Assembly: GCA_964393035.1 (NCBI GenBank)
Contig: CAYMRX010000004.1
Coordinates: forward strand, 186,001 to 250,000
Reading direction: 5' to 3'
Source of the DNA: Tabrizicola_A sp964393035
GTDB taxonomy: Bacteria > Pseudomonadota > Alphaproteobacteria > Rhodobacterales > Rhodobacteraceae
DNA length: 64,000 nt
In this document: one piece after another, positions 53,192 to 61,992 of the stretch
Numbering within the stretch: the stretch's first letter is position 1
Layout of the letters: each line of letters begins with the position of its first letter
Program-made: the position numbers and the translations under genes
The notes under the pieces: model-generated
The model's input: the letters and a program-made list of their open reading frames with translations, nothing else
Databases searched by the model: none
Told to the model about the DNA's origin: nothing

Positions 53192-54550
53192 ATGACCGTA
53201 ATTCATGCCAAGACCGCGCTTTTGCCGACAGGCTGGGCTGATGATGTGCGAATTGAGATTGCGGACGGGCGGATTGCGGCGGTGACTGCCGGGGCCAGCC
53301 TTGAAGGGCAGGGGGTGGATTGCCTGCTGCCCGCCATGGTCAACCTGCATTCGCACGCCTTTCAGCGCGCCATGGCGGGGATGACGGAATATCGCAGCGC
53401 GGGCCAGGACAGTTTCTGGACATGGCGCACGCTGATGTATCGTTTCCTTGACCGTCTGACGCCCGAGGATGTGCAGGCCATCGCCGCCATGGTGATGCTG
53501 GAGATGGCCGAGGCAGGCTATGCGGCCGTGGCCGAGTTTCACTATCTGCACCACGCGCCGGGGGGCGGGGCCTATGATAATCTGGCCGAAATGTCGGCGC
53601 GAATCGCGGCGGCGGCGGCGGAAACCGGGCTGGGGCTGACCCATCTGCCGGTGCTTTATGAGCGTGGCGGCTGTGACGGGCGGGCGTTGACGGCGGGGCA
53701 ATTGCGCTTTGGCAATGATCCGGAGCGTTTTGCGAACCTGTGGGACGCGGCGGCCAAGGCGCTGGCCGATCTGCCCGCCGATACGGTTCTGGGCGTGGCG
53801 CCACATTCCTTGCGCGCGGCAAGCCCGGCGGGGATCGCGGCGGCGGCGGCGCTGAACCCCGCAACGCCGATCCATATCCATGTCGCCGAACAGGTGGCCG
53901 AGGTCACGGAAGTTCTGGGCGCCACCGGCGCGCGGCCCGTCGAATGGCTGATCGGCAACACCGATCTCAGCCCGCGCTGGTGCCTGATCCATGCAACGCA
54001 GATGGAGCCTTTCGAGACGGAAGCCATGGCCAAATTGGGTGCCGTGGCGGGGCTTTGCCCGATCACCGAGGCGAATTTGGGCGACGGCATTTTTGACGGG
54101 GTGCGCTTTCAGGCGGCGGGCGGGGTTTATGGCGTGGGGTCCGACAGCAATGTGCGCATCTCGCTTTCCGAAGAACTGCGGCTTTTGGAATATTCGCAGC
54201 GTCTGGGGCTGAAGGGACGCGCGATGTTGGCCGATGGCCCGCGATCGACGGGCCGGGTGCTGTATGAAACCGCCTGCAAGGGGGGCGCGCTGGCTGGCGG
54301 GCGACAGGGCGGGAAGATCGAGGTCGGGCAATGGGCGGATCTGGTCGCGCTGGATTGTTCGGGCCCGGATATGGCGGCAAGCCGGGGCGACATGCTCTTG
54401 GATACCTTCCTTTTTGCCGGCGATGACCGCATGGTGGCCGAGGTCTGGTCGGCGGGTCGTCACATCGTGACGGGCGGGCGGCATGCGGGCCGGGCGGCGA
54501 TCATCGCCCGCTACCGGGCGGCAATGGCTCGCCTGCGCGAGGCTTTGTAA
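53192..54550 (+). CDS. hutF: Formimidoylglutamate deiminase
   Basis: Converts formiminoglutamate to N-formylglutamate and ammonia, the five-step hut branch; 452 residues, amidohydrolase fold. It has LPAMVNLHSHAFQRAMAGMTEY with the metal His pair, AEFHYLHHAPGG, VAPHSLRA, HIHVAEQ, CLIHATQM and GVGSDSNVRISLSEELRLLEYSQRL. The ATG at 53192 follows a weak GAGG. It is co-directional with hutC, which starts 10 bases later. HutG, needed next, is not in the window. Confidence 0.95.
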   Translation: MTVIHAKTALLPTGWADDVRIEIADGRIAAVTAGASLEGQGVDCLLPAMVNLHSHAFQRAMAGMTEYRSAGQDSFWTWRTLMYRFLDRLTPEDVQAIAAMVMLEMAEAGYAAVAEFHYLHHAPGGGAYDNLAEMSARIAAAAAETGLGLTHLPVLYERGGCDGRALTAGQLRFGNDPERFANLWDAAAKALADLPADTVLGVAPHSLRAASPAGIAAAAALNPATPIHIHVAEQVAEVTEVLGATGARPVEWLIGNTDLSPRWCLIHATQMEPFETEAMAKLGAVAGLCPITEANLGDGIFDGVRFQAAGGVYGVGSDSNVRISLSEELRLLEYSQRLGLKGRAMLADGPRSTGRVLYETACKGGALAGGRQGGKIEVGQWADLVALDCSGPDMAASRGDMLLDTFLFAGDDRMVAEVWSAGRHIVTGGRHAGRAAIIARYRAAMARLREAL

Positions 54551-54560
54551 GGGGATGGGC

Positions 54561-55244
54561 ATGAAGGGTTGGGAAGACATTCGCGCCGAGGTTTTGCGCC
54601 GTATTCGGGCGCGCGATTGGCTGCCCGGTGCGCAGATCCCGACCGAAGAAGACTTGGCAGCAGAATTCGGCGTCGCGCGTGCCACGGTCAACCGGGCGCT
54701 GCGCGATCTGGCCGAGGCGGGCGTGCTGGAACGGCGGCGCAAGGCCGGAACCCGGGTTGCCGCCTTGCCGGTCCGCAAGGCCACGCTGGATATTCCGGTG
54801 ATCCGGCAAGAGATCGAGGCGCGCGGTCAGGCGCATAGTTTTCAGGTCCTGAAACAAGCCTTCATGGAGCCGTCGGTGCCGGTCGCCTCGCGGCTTGGGC
54901 TGCCGCCGGGGATCAAGCTTTTGTATCTGGAAACCCTGCATCTGGCGGATGGCAAGCCCTTTGCCTTTGAAACCCGCTGGCTGAATTCGGAAATCCTGCC
55001 GCGCCCGATGCCGGATTTTCAGGCCCTGAGCGCGAACGAATGGCTAGTGGCGCATGTGGCCTATGTGACCGGCGACATTGCCTTTACCGCCGAGGGCGCG
55101 GGCGCGCGGGAGGCCGCGGTCTTGGGCGTGCCGGTGGGGGCCGCGCTGTTCATCACCGAGCGCATGACATGGACGGCCGAAAGCCCGATCACCTTTGTGC
55201 GGCTGGCCCATGCCCCCGGTTACCGGGTGCAGACGCTGGTATGA
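54561..55244 (+). CDS. hutC: Histidine utilisation repressor HutC (GntR family)
   Basis: A 227-residue GntR/HutC regulator. The winged helix reads IRAEVLRRIRARDWLPGAQIPTEEDLAAEFGVARATVNRALRDLAEAGVLERRRKAGTRV. The UTRA effector domain follows with SRLGLPPGIKLLYLETLHLADGKPFAFETRWLN; urocanate is the usual inducer. Start 54561 is six bases after AAGGGG; 54555 touches it. It lies directly after hutF. Confidence 0.93.
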   Translation: MKGWEDIRAEVLRRIRARDWLPGAQIPTEEDLAAEFGVARATVNRALRDLAEAGVLERRRKAGTRVAALPVRKATLDIPVIRQEIEARGQAHSFQVLKQAFMEPSVPVASRLGLPPGIKLLYLETLHLADGKPFAFETRWLNSEILPRPMPDFQALSANEWLVAHVAYVTGDIAFTAEGAGAREAAVLGVPVGAALFITERMTWTAESPITFVRLAHAPGYRVQTLV

Positions 55245-55254
55245 TGGGCCGGTC

Positions 55255-56106
55255 TTAACGGCCGCCGAACACTTTCAGCACGGTCTTGGTCAGCCGTTTG
55301 TGCATCCGCTGGGTGCGGTGGCGCTGGTGCATCACGGCATAGGCCGGTTGGCTGATCGGTTCCACATCGGTGACGGCGGCGAACTTTCCGCCTTCGATCA
55401 ACTGTTTGGCGGTGCGGTCCAGCACGAAAGCCGCCCCGCCCATCGCCTGCAACAGGCCCGAAACCGCCGAATCCTGCCCCGAGGCATAGGGGGTGGCCGA
55501 CATTTCCGGCAAAGCGGCGGCATGGCTGGCATCGAAGGCCGGCGAATAGCTGGCGCGGATATAATCCGAGGCGACAAGCTCCGCCCGTTTGGTGCCCTTG
55601 GAGGACAAAAGCCGATAGGTCACCTCGCCCACCGAGGTGAAATGCAGATCGGGTTGCGCCTGCGGCGAATAGACGATGGCATAGTCCAAGGCGCCGCGCG
55701 CCACATCTTCGCACATCTGGATCGAATAATCCGGCTCGATGTAAAAGGCGCAATCGTTCAGCGCCTTGCGGAAGGCGCCGACCCAACCCGCGATGCGGCC
55801 CGCCGCCAGATCATGCTGGATGCCGATGCGCAAGCTGACCGCCTGATCGCCCGAGGGCGCGACCGACCGCTGCGCCTCGGTCCAGGCGTGGCGCAAGCCG
55901 CGGGCATGGGGCAGGAATTTCAGCCCTTCGGTCGTCAGATCGGTGCCGGCGCGCGACCGGGTAAAGAGACGCGCGCCGATGGCCGCCTCCAGCACCTGCA
56001 CGCGGGCGGAAACGGTGGATTGGGTGATCTCCAGCCGGTCGGCGGTGCGGTGGAAGCTGCGGGTTTCCACAAGATCAAGGAATGTATCAAGAAGTTCGAT
56101 TTGCAT
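55255..56106 (-). CDS. LysR-family regulator of the demethylase cluster
   Basis: A 283-residue LysR protein. HTH: MQIELLDTFLDLVETRSFHRTADRLEITQSTVSARVQVLEAAIGARLFTR. The C-terminal effector domain is shorter than average. It is convergent with hutC (10-base gap) and divergent from the first FAD oxidoreductase gene. The gap holds an ATC-N9-GAT palindrome at 56139-56157, so it probably controls that gene and itself. Confidence 0.88.
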   Translation of the reverse strand: MQIELLDTFLDLVETRSFHRTADRLEITQSTVSARVQVLEAAIGARLFTRSRAGTDLTTEGLKFLPHARGLRHAWTEAQRSVAPSGDQAVSLRIGIQHDLAAGRIAGWVGAFRKALNDCAFYIEPDYSIQMCEDVARGALDYAIVYSPQAQPDLHFTSVGEVTYRLLSSKGTKRAELVASDYIRASYSPAFDASHAAALPEMSATPYASGQDSAVSGLLQAMGGAAFVLDRTAKQLIEGGKFAAVTDVEPISQPAYAVMHQRHRTQRMHKRLTKTVLKVFGGR

Positions 56107-56138
56107 GAAAATGCCTGTCGGTTATCGGGCCGGGTGAC

Positions 56139-56157
56139 TGATCGTAATTGTCGATCA
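56139..56157. promoter_or_regulatory. LysR-type operator
   Basis: TGATCG, seven bases, CGATCA: a perfect inverted repeat that contains the ATC-N9-GAT LysR consensus. It sits between the divergent LysR and FAD oxidoreductase genes. Confidence 0.65.
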
Positions 56158-56233
56158 ATAACCCGCCCAAGACGCGATTGAAAGGAATTTTGAGAGCGCC
56201 GATACTGCCGCGCAATGTGATGGGAGGCCCGAC

Positions 56234-58675
56234 ATGTCCGATTTTCCAACAAATGCCCGCGTGGTCATCATCGGCGGTGGCGCGGTGGGGGCATCCAGCC
56301 TTTACCATCTGTGCAAGGCGGGCTGGACCGACTGCGTTCTTCTGGAAAAGAACGAGCTGACGGCGGGCAGCACATGGCATGCGGCGGGCAATGTGCCGAC
56401 CTTTTCGTCAAGCTGGTCGATCATGAACATGCAGCGCTATTCGGCGGAGTTGTATCGCCGTCTGGGCGATGAGGTCGACTATCCGATGAATTACAACGTC
56501 ACCGGATCGGTGCGTTTGGGCCACACGAAGGAGCGGTTGCAGGAGTTTCAAAAGGTCGTCGGCATGGGCCGCTATCAGGGGATGGACCTTAAGATCCTGA
56601 CGCCGGACGAGATCAAGGCGGTCTATCCCTTTGTCGAAACCCATGACCTGACCGGCGCTTTGCACGACCCCTATGATGGTGACATTGACCCTGCACAGTT
56701 GACGCAAGCGCTGGCGAAAGGCGCGCGGCAGATGGGCGCGCGGATTGAGCGGTTTTGCCCGGCGACCGGGGCGCGGCGTGAGGGCGATGATTGGGTGATC
56801 TCCACCCCCAAGGGCGAGATTCGCTGTGAGATCGTGGTCAATGCGGCGGGCTATTATGCCCGCGAGGTGGGCAAATGGTTTGGCCGCGACCTGCCGATGA
56901 TGGTGATGAGCCATCAGTACATGCTGTTTGACACCATCCCCGAGTTGGAAAGCTGGACGGCGGATGTCGGCCACAAGCTGCCTTTGCTGCGCGATGTGGA
57001 TTCGTCTTATTACCTGCGGCAGGAGAAGCATGGCTTCAACCTTGGCCCCTATGAGGGCAATTGCCGGGCGCATTGGGTGACCAAGGATGATCCTTTCCCC
57101 GAGGATTTTTCGTTCCAATTGTTCCCGGATGATCTGGAGCGGCTGGAATGGCACATCAATGACGCGATGGCGCGGGTGCCGCTGCTGGGCAAGGCGGGGT
57201 TGTCGAAGGTCATCAACGGCCCGATCCCCTATACCCCGGATGGCAACCCGTTGATCGGCCCGATGCCGGGCGTGCCGAATGCGTTTGAGGCTTGTGTGTT
57301 TACCTTTGGCATCTGTCAGGCCGGGGGGGCGGGCAAGGTCTTGGCCGAATGGGTGACCGAAGGCGCGACGGAATGGGACATGTGGTCCTGCGACCCGCGC
57401 CGCTTTACCGGCTTTGAAGACCAGGAATATTGCGTGAAAAAGGGGATGGAGGTGTATGGCCACGAATATGCCATCCATTTCCCGCATCATAGCTGGCCCG
57501 AGGGGCGCGACAAGAAACTGTCCGCCGTCCATGCCCAGACCAAGGCGCTTGGCGCGGTCTATGCGCCTTATAATGGTTGGGAACGCGCCGCATGGTATGC
57601 GCGCCCCGGCGATGATGTGTCGGAAGCGGCGCAGCGGACTTGGGACCGCGAAGGCCCGTGGTTTGCGGCGGTGAAGGAGGAGTGCGAGGCGGTGCGCGAT
57701 GCGGCCGGGATCCTCGACCTGCCGGGATTTTCGCGCTTCGTGCTTAATGGCGCAGGGGCGGCAGAGTGGCTCGCGGCCCAAATCACCGGAAAACTGCCAT
57801 CCGTCGGGCGGTTGGGCTTGGCCTATTTCGCCGATGACAAGGGCCGGATCGTGACCGAGATGTCGGTGGCGCGGCTTGCGGAGGAGGAATTCACCCTCAT
57901 CACGGCGGCCACCGCGCAAAGCCATGATGGGGAATGGCTGCGGCGCCATCTGGCACCGGAGCTGTCCTTGACCGACCACACGGCGGAGTGGTCAACGCAG
58001 ATCCTGACCGGCCCGAAATCCCGCGCGATTTTGGCGGAAGTGTCAAACGCCGATCTGGCCAAGGGGTGGCTGACGCATCAGACCGCGCGGATTGCCGGGG
58101 CCGAGGTTTGGCTCTGCCGGGTTTCCTTCGCGGGAGAATTGGGTTGGGAACTCCATTCGAAGCGCGACGATACCGAGGCGGTCTGGAACGCGGTGATGCG
58201 CGCGGGCAAGGGCCATGGGGTGCGTCCCTTCGGCATGTTCGCGCTGAATTCCCTGCGGGTTGAGAAGGGCTACCGCGCCTGGAAGGGCGATCTATCGACC
58301 GATTACTCGGTGCTGCAAGGCGGGCTGGAGCGGTTTGTGGATTGGACCAAGCCCGATTTCCGGGGAAAAACGGCGCTCCTGGCCGAAAAGCAGCGTGGGC
58401 TGACCAAGCGCTTTGCCACCCTTGTGATCGAGGCGGGCGAGCAAGACCCGCCCTATATGGCGACGATCTGGAAGGATGGCGCCATCGTGGGTGAATTGAC
58501 CAGCGGTTACTATGGCCATCGGGTGGGGGCCTGCATCGGGCTGGGCATGTTGAAGGCGGAGGTCAACCTGCCGGGAACCAAGGTGGAAGTGGAAATCTTC
58601 GGCAGGCTTTATCCGGCCGTGGTGCAGGAAGATGCGCCGCTGTGGGATGCCAAGAACGAGCGTATTCGCGCGTGA
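56234..58675 (+). CDS. DMGDH/sarcosine dehydrogenase-type FAD oxidoreductase with GcvT domain (813 aa)
   Basis: A two-domain demethylase-type enzyme. The N-terminal DAO part starts VVIIGGGAVGASSLYHL and has LTAGSTWHAAGN, whose His49 aligns with the covalent FAD-linking His of dimethylglycine dehydrogenase. From about residue 440 the GcvT-like folate domain has GWERAAWYARPG, GELGWELHSKRD, GVRPFGMFALNSLRVEKGYRAW and GELTSGYYGHRVG. It should oxidise an N-methyl group and pass it to tetrahydrofolate. The exact substrate is unknown. SD GGGAGG. Confidence 0.88.
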   Translation: MSDFPTNARVVIIGGGAVGASSLYHLCKAGWTDCVLLEKNELTAGSTWHAAGNVPTFSSSWSIMNMQRYSAELYRRLGDEVDYPMNYNVTGSVRLGHTKERLQEFQKVVGMGRYQGMDLKILTPDEIKAVYPFVETHDLTGALHDPYDGDIDPAQLTQALAKGARQMGARIERFCPATGARREGDDWVISTPKGEIRCEIVVNAAGYYAREVGKWFGRDLPMMVMSHQYMLFDTIPELESWTADVGHKLPLLRDVDSSYYLRQEKHGFNLGPYEGNCRAHWVTKDDPFPEDFSFQLFPDDLERLEWHINDAMARVPLLGKAGLSKVINGPIPYTPDGNPLIGPMPGVPNAFEACVFTFGICQAGGAGKVLAEWVTEGATEWDMWSCDPRRFTGFEDQEYCVKKGMEVYGHEYAIHFPHHSWPEGRDKKLSAVHAQTKALGAVYAPYNGWERAAWYARPGDDVSEAAQRTWDREGPWFAAVKEECEAVRDAAGILDLPGFSRFVLNGAGAAEWLAAQITGKLPSVGRLGLAYFADDKGRIVTEMSVARLAEEEFTLITAATAQSHDGEWLRRHLAPELSLTDHTAEWSTQILTGPKSRAILAEVSNADLAKGWLTHQTARIAGAEVWLCRVSFAGELGWELHSKRDDTEAVWNAVMRAGKGHGVRPFGMFALNSLRVEKGYRAWKGDLSTDYSVLQGGLERFVDWTKPDFRGKTALLAEKQRGLTKRFATLVIEAGEQDPPYMATIWKDGAIVGELTSGYYGHRVGACIGLGMLKAEVNLPGTKVEVEIFGRLYPAVVQEDAPLWDAKNERIRA

Positions 58676-58684
58676 GTGCGGGCG

Positions 58685-58736
58685 GAGCGGGGGCCAGCCC
58701 CCGCGCCCCCGGGGTATTTTGGCCAAGATGAAAGGC
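58685..58736 (+). repeat. Intergenic GC-rich repeat copy
   Basis: Inverted repeat GCGGGGGC/GCCCCCGC around CA (58687-58704), then CCCCCGGGGTATTTTGGCCA and AGATGAAAGGC. It follows the FAD oxidoreductase stop and lies between convergent genes. Confidence 0.8.
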
Positions 58737-58757
58737 GAGGCTGTGAGAGGGACAGGG

Positions 58758-59309
58758 TCAGTAGATCGGGGGGGAGATCACCCAGATCACCACGGCGGGA
58801 ATATCGCCGGGGTTCGACCAGCCATAGCTTTGGCCCTTGAACTGAAAGCTGTCGCCGGGGCTCAGCGTGGTTGTGAGGCTGCCCAGGGTGAAGGTGAGTT
58901 GCCCCGAGATCAGCACGCCGCCGTCTTCACGGGCCTCGGATTGTTTGCCCTGACCACGCGCGCCGGGGGCGAAGGTGGATTGGATCATCTCGAACCCGCC
59001 GGTGAGGCTGGGGGAGAGCAGTTCTTCGGAAAGGCCATGGGTCAGATCGCCGATCGCCACGCGGTCACTGGCGCGCTGGATCAGGCCGCGTTCGGCCGCC
59101 TCGCGGGCGGAGGAGCGGAAGAAAAAGCTGATGGTCAGGCCAAAGACCTCGGCGATGCGGGCAAGGTCGGAGATGGCGGGCGTGGTCTGGCCGCGCTCGA
59201 CCTGGGAAAGCCAGCCGACCGAGCGGTCAAGGGCGCCTGCCAACTCTTGCAGTGTCATCCCGCGCGATTTGCGCAAGGCGCGGATATCGGGGCCGAGGGG
59301 ATCGGTCAT
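58758..59309 (-). CDS. XRE-family regulator with C-terminal cupin domain
   Basis: A 183-residue regulator. HTH: IRALRKSRGMTLQELAGALDRSVGWLSQVERGQTTPAISDLARIAEVF. The cupin domain (about 105-183) has GGVLISGQLTFTLGSLTTTLSPGDSFQF. Such proteins often control amine or amino-acid catabolism. The ATG at 59309 gives MTDPLGPDIR. It is divergent from the second FAD oxidoreductase gene, with TTTCACAA/TTGTGAAA arms between them. Confidence 0.88.
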   Translation of the reverse strand: MTDPLGPDIRALRKSRGMTLQELAGALDRSVGWLSQVERGQTTPAISDLARIAEVFGLTISFFFRSSAREAAERGLIQRASDRVAIGDLTHGLSEELLSPSLTGGFEMIQSTFAPGARGQGKQSEAREDGGVLISGQLTFTLGSLTTTLSPGDSFQFKGQSYGWSNPGDIPAVVIWVISPPIY

Positions 59310-59375
59310 GGCGTCGTCCTTTTTGCACAGGGTGCCGTGAAATGGGGGGATCTCGCAAGAGGCGTTGTGAGGGAA

Positions 59376-59420
59376 TTTCACAAGATTCGCTCGTTTGTGA
59401 AAAAATACGTTGAAATTTCA
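59376..59420. promoter_or_regulatory. Inverted repeats in the divergent XRE-cupin/oxidoreductase promoter
   Basis: TTTCACAA (59376-59383) and TTGTGAAA (59395-59402) form a perfect 8-bp inverted repeat with an 11-base spacer. A second palindrome TGAAATTTCA stands at 59411-59420. Likely operators of the XRE-cupin protein. Confidence 0.6.
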
Positions 59421-59470
59421 TTTTGGACGGCGCAAAACCAGCGCATCCCCAATCTGAAAGGCTTCTGACC

Positions 59471-61924
59471 ATGTGTGCCGCCCCGATCCCTTCCAAAGCC
59501 CGCGCCGTCATCATTGGCGGCGGCGTCTCTGGCGCTTCTGTCGCCTATCATCTGGCCAAGATGGGCTGGAAAGACATCGTTCTGCTGGAGCGCAAGCAGT
59601 TGACGTCCGGCACCACCTGGCATGCGGCGGGGCTGATTGGCCAGCTCAGGGGCAGCGCCAACATGACCCGTTTGGCCAAGTATTCGGCGGATCTTTATGT
59701 GAAGCTGGCGGCGGAGACGGGCGTGGAAACCGGCATGCGGCAAGTGGGGTCGATCTCGGTCGCGTTGACCCAGCACCGGCATGAGGAATTGCTGCGCCAA
59801 GCGACGGTGGCGCGGATTTTCGATGTGGATGTGCAGGAAATCTCGCCCAGCGAGGCGAAAGCGATGTATCCGCATCTGAACGTGGGCGATGTGGTCGGCG
59901 CGGTGCATCTGCCTTTGGACGGGCAATGTGACCCGGCCAATATCGCCATGGCGCTGGCCAAGGGCGCGCGGATGCAGGGCGCGCAGATTTTCGAATATAC
60001 CAAGGTCACCGGCGTGACCCGCGCCAATGGCCGGGTGACGGGTGTCGATTATGTCGACCGCGATGGTGAGCCGGGGCATATCGCCACCGATGTGGTGGTG
60101 AACTGCGGCGGCATGTGGGGCCGCGATCTGGCCGAGCAGGCGGGCGTCACGCTGCCCTTGCATGCCTGCGAGCATTTCTACCTGATTACCGAACCTGTTG
60201 AGGGCCTTGGCCATTTTCCGGTGCTGCGGGTGCCGGACGAATGTGCCTATTACAAGTCCGACGCCGGCAAGATGATGATCGGGGCCTTCGAGCCGAAGGC
60301 GAAACCCTGGGGCATGGCGGGCATCCGCGAGGATTTCGAATTCGACACGCTGCCGGAAGACTGGGATCACTTCATGCCCATTCTGGAACATGCGATGAAC
60401 CGCATGCCGCTGTTCCAGACCAGCGGGATCCATACCTTCTTCAACGGGCCGGAAAGCTTCACCCCCGACGACCGCTATTATCTGGGCGAGGCGCCGGAGG
60501 TGAAGGGTTATTGGGTGGCCGCAGGCTATAACTCGGTCGGCATCGCGGGATCGGGCGGGGCGGGTATGGCGCTGGCGCATTGGATCACCGAAGGCGAGGC
60601 GCCGTTTGACCTTTGGGAGGTGGATATCCGCCGGGCGCAGCCGTTCCAGAAGAACCGCGCCTATCTGAAAGAGCGGGTGTCGGAGACGCTGGGCCTTCTT
60701 TATGCCGATCACTTCCCTTACCGGCAGGTGGAAACCAGCCGTGGCGTGCGGCGGACGCCCTTGCATGACCATCTGAAGGCGCGCGGCGCGGTCTTTGGCG
60801 AGGTTGCAGGCTGGGAGCGGGCCAACTGGTTTGCCAATGAAGGGCAGGAGCGGGAATACCGCTATAGCTGGAAACGGCAGAACTGGTTTGACAACCAGAA
60901 GGCCGAGCATCTGGCGGTGCGCAATGGTGTTGGCTTTTTCGACATGACCTCGTTCGGCAAGATCCGCATTGAGGGGCGCGATGCCTGCCGCTTCCTGAAC
61001 CGGATCTGTTCGGCTGAGATGGATGTCGCGACGGGCCGCATCGTTTACACCATGTTCCTGAACCCGCGCGGCGGGATCGAGGCCGACCTGACGGTGACGC
61101 GGCTGTCGGAGACTGCTTATCTGGCCGTGGTGCCGGGGGCGACCTTGCAGCGCAACCTGGCCTGGATGCGCAGCCAGTTGCGCGATGATTTCGCCGTCAT
61201 CACCGATATGACAGCGGCGGAATCGGTCTTGTGCGTCATGGGGCCGAAAGCGCGCGACCTGCTGCAAAAGGTCAGCCCGAATGATTTCAGCAATGCCGCG
61301 CATCCCTTTGGCACCATGCGGGAAATCGAGATTGGCATGGGGGTAGCAAGGGCGCATCGGGTGACCTATGTGGGGGAATTGGGCTGGGAGCTTTACGTCA
61401 GTTCCGACCAGACCGCGCATGTGTTCGAGGCGCTGGAGGAAGCGGGGGCGGATGTGGGGCTGAAGCTCTGCGGGCTGCATACGCTGGATTCTTGCCGGAT
61501 CGAGAAGGCTTACCGTCATTGGGGCCATGACATCACGGACGAGGATCATGTGCTGGAGGCCGGGCTTGGCTTTACCGTTTCCCGCAAGAAGGCCGCTTTC
61601 ATCGGGCGGGAGGCGGTGCTGCGCAAGAAGGAGGCGGGGCTGGGGCGCAAGATGGTGCAGTTCCGGCTGACCGACCCCGAGCCTTTGCTGTTCCACAACG
61701 AGGCCTTGGTGCGCGATGGCAAGATCATCGGGCCGGTGACCAGCGGCAACTATGGCCATTACCTCGGCGGGGCGATCGGCATGGGCTATGTGCCCTGCGC
61801 CGGGCAGTCGGACGCGGAGATTCTGGCCAGCCGCTATGAGATTGAAGTTGCGGGCGTGCGGCACGAGGCGGTGGCAAGCCTTGTGCCGATGCATGATCCG
61901 AAATCGGAAAGGGTGCGCGGGTAA
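59471..61924 (+). CDS. DMGDH/sarcosine dehydrogenase-type FAD oxidoreductase with GcvT domain (817 aa)
   Basis: A second enzyme of the same layout as the 56234 protein but clearly diverged. It has AVIIGGGVSGASVAYHL, LTSGTTWHAAGL (His51, likely covalent FAD site), then the folate domain with WERANWFANEGQ, FDMTSFGKIRIEGRDA, YTMFLNPRGGIEADLTV and GELGWELYVSSDQ. It should also transfer an N-methyl group to tetrahydrofolate. The start MCAAPIPSKA at 59471 follows AAAGG. Having two such enzymes suggests two successive demethylations. Confidence 0.9.
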   Translation: MCAAPIPSKARAVIIGGGVSGASVAYHLAKMGWKDIVLLERKQLTSGTTWHAAGLIGQLRGSANMTRLAKYSADLYVKLAAETGVETGMRQVGSISVALTQHRHEELLRQATVARIFDVDVQEISPSEAKAMYPHLNVGDVVGAVHLPLDGQCDPANIAMALAKGARMQGAQIFEYTKVTGVTRANGRVTGVDYVDRDGEPGHIATDVVVNCGGMWGRDLAEQAGVTLPLHACEHFYLITEPVEGLGHFPVLRVPDECAYYKSDAGKMMIGAFEPKAKPWGMAGIREDFEFDTLPEDWDHFMPILEHAMNRMPLFQTSGIHTFFNGPESFTPDDRYYLGEAPEVKGYWVAAGYNSVGIAGSGGAGMALAHWITEGEAPFDLWEVDIRRAQPFQKNRAYLKERVSETLGLLYADHFPYRQVETSRGVRRTPLHDHLKARGAVFGEVAGWERANWFANEGQEREYRYSWKRQNWFDNQKAEHLAVRNGVGFFDMTSFGKIRIEGRDACRFLNRICSAEMDVATGRIVYTMFLNPRGGIEADLTVTRLSETAYLAVVPGATLQRNLAWMRSQLRDDFAVITDMTAAESVLCVMGPKARDLLQKVSPNDFSNAAHPFGTMREIEIGMGVARAHRVTYVGELGWELYVSSDQTAHVFEALEEAGADVGLKLCGLHTLDSCRIEKAYRHWGHDITDEDHVLEAGLGFTVSRKKAAFIGREAVLRKKEAGLGRKMVQFRLTDPEPLLFHNEALVRDGKIIGPVTSGNYGHYLGGAIGMGYVPCAGQSDAEILASRYEIEVAGVRHEAVASLVPMHDPKSERVRG

Positions 61925-61931
61925 CGCTGGC

Positions 61932-61986
61932 AGGAGCGGGGGCCAGCCCCCGCGCCCCCGGGGTATTTCCGCCAAGATGAAAGGCA
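61932..61986 (+). repeat. Intergenic GC-rich repeat copy
   Basis: Almost identical to 58685-58736: GCGGGGGC/GCCCCCGC around CA, CCCCCGGGGTATTTCCGCCA and AGATGAAAGGC. It ends seven bases before the MttB-like start, and its AAAGG could serve as the ribosome site. Confidence 0.8.
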
Positions 61987-61992
61987 TGAGAC

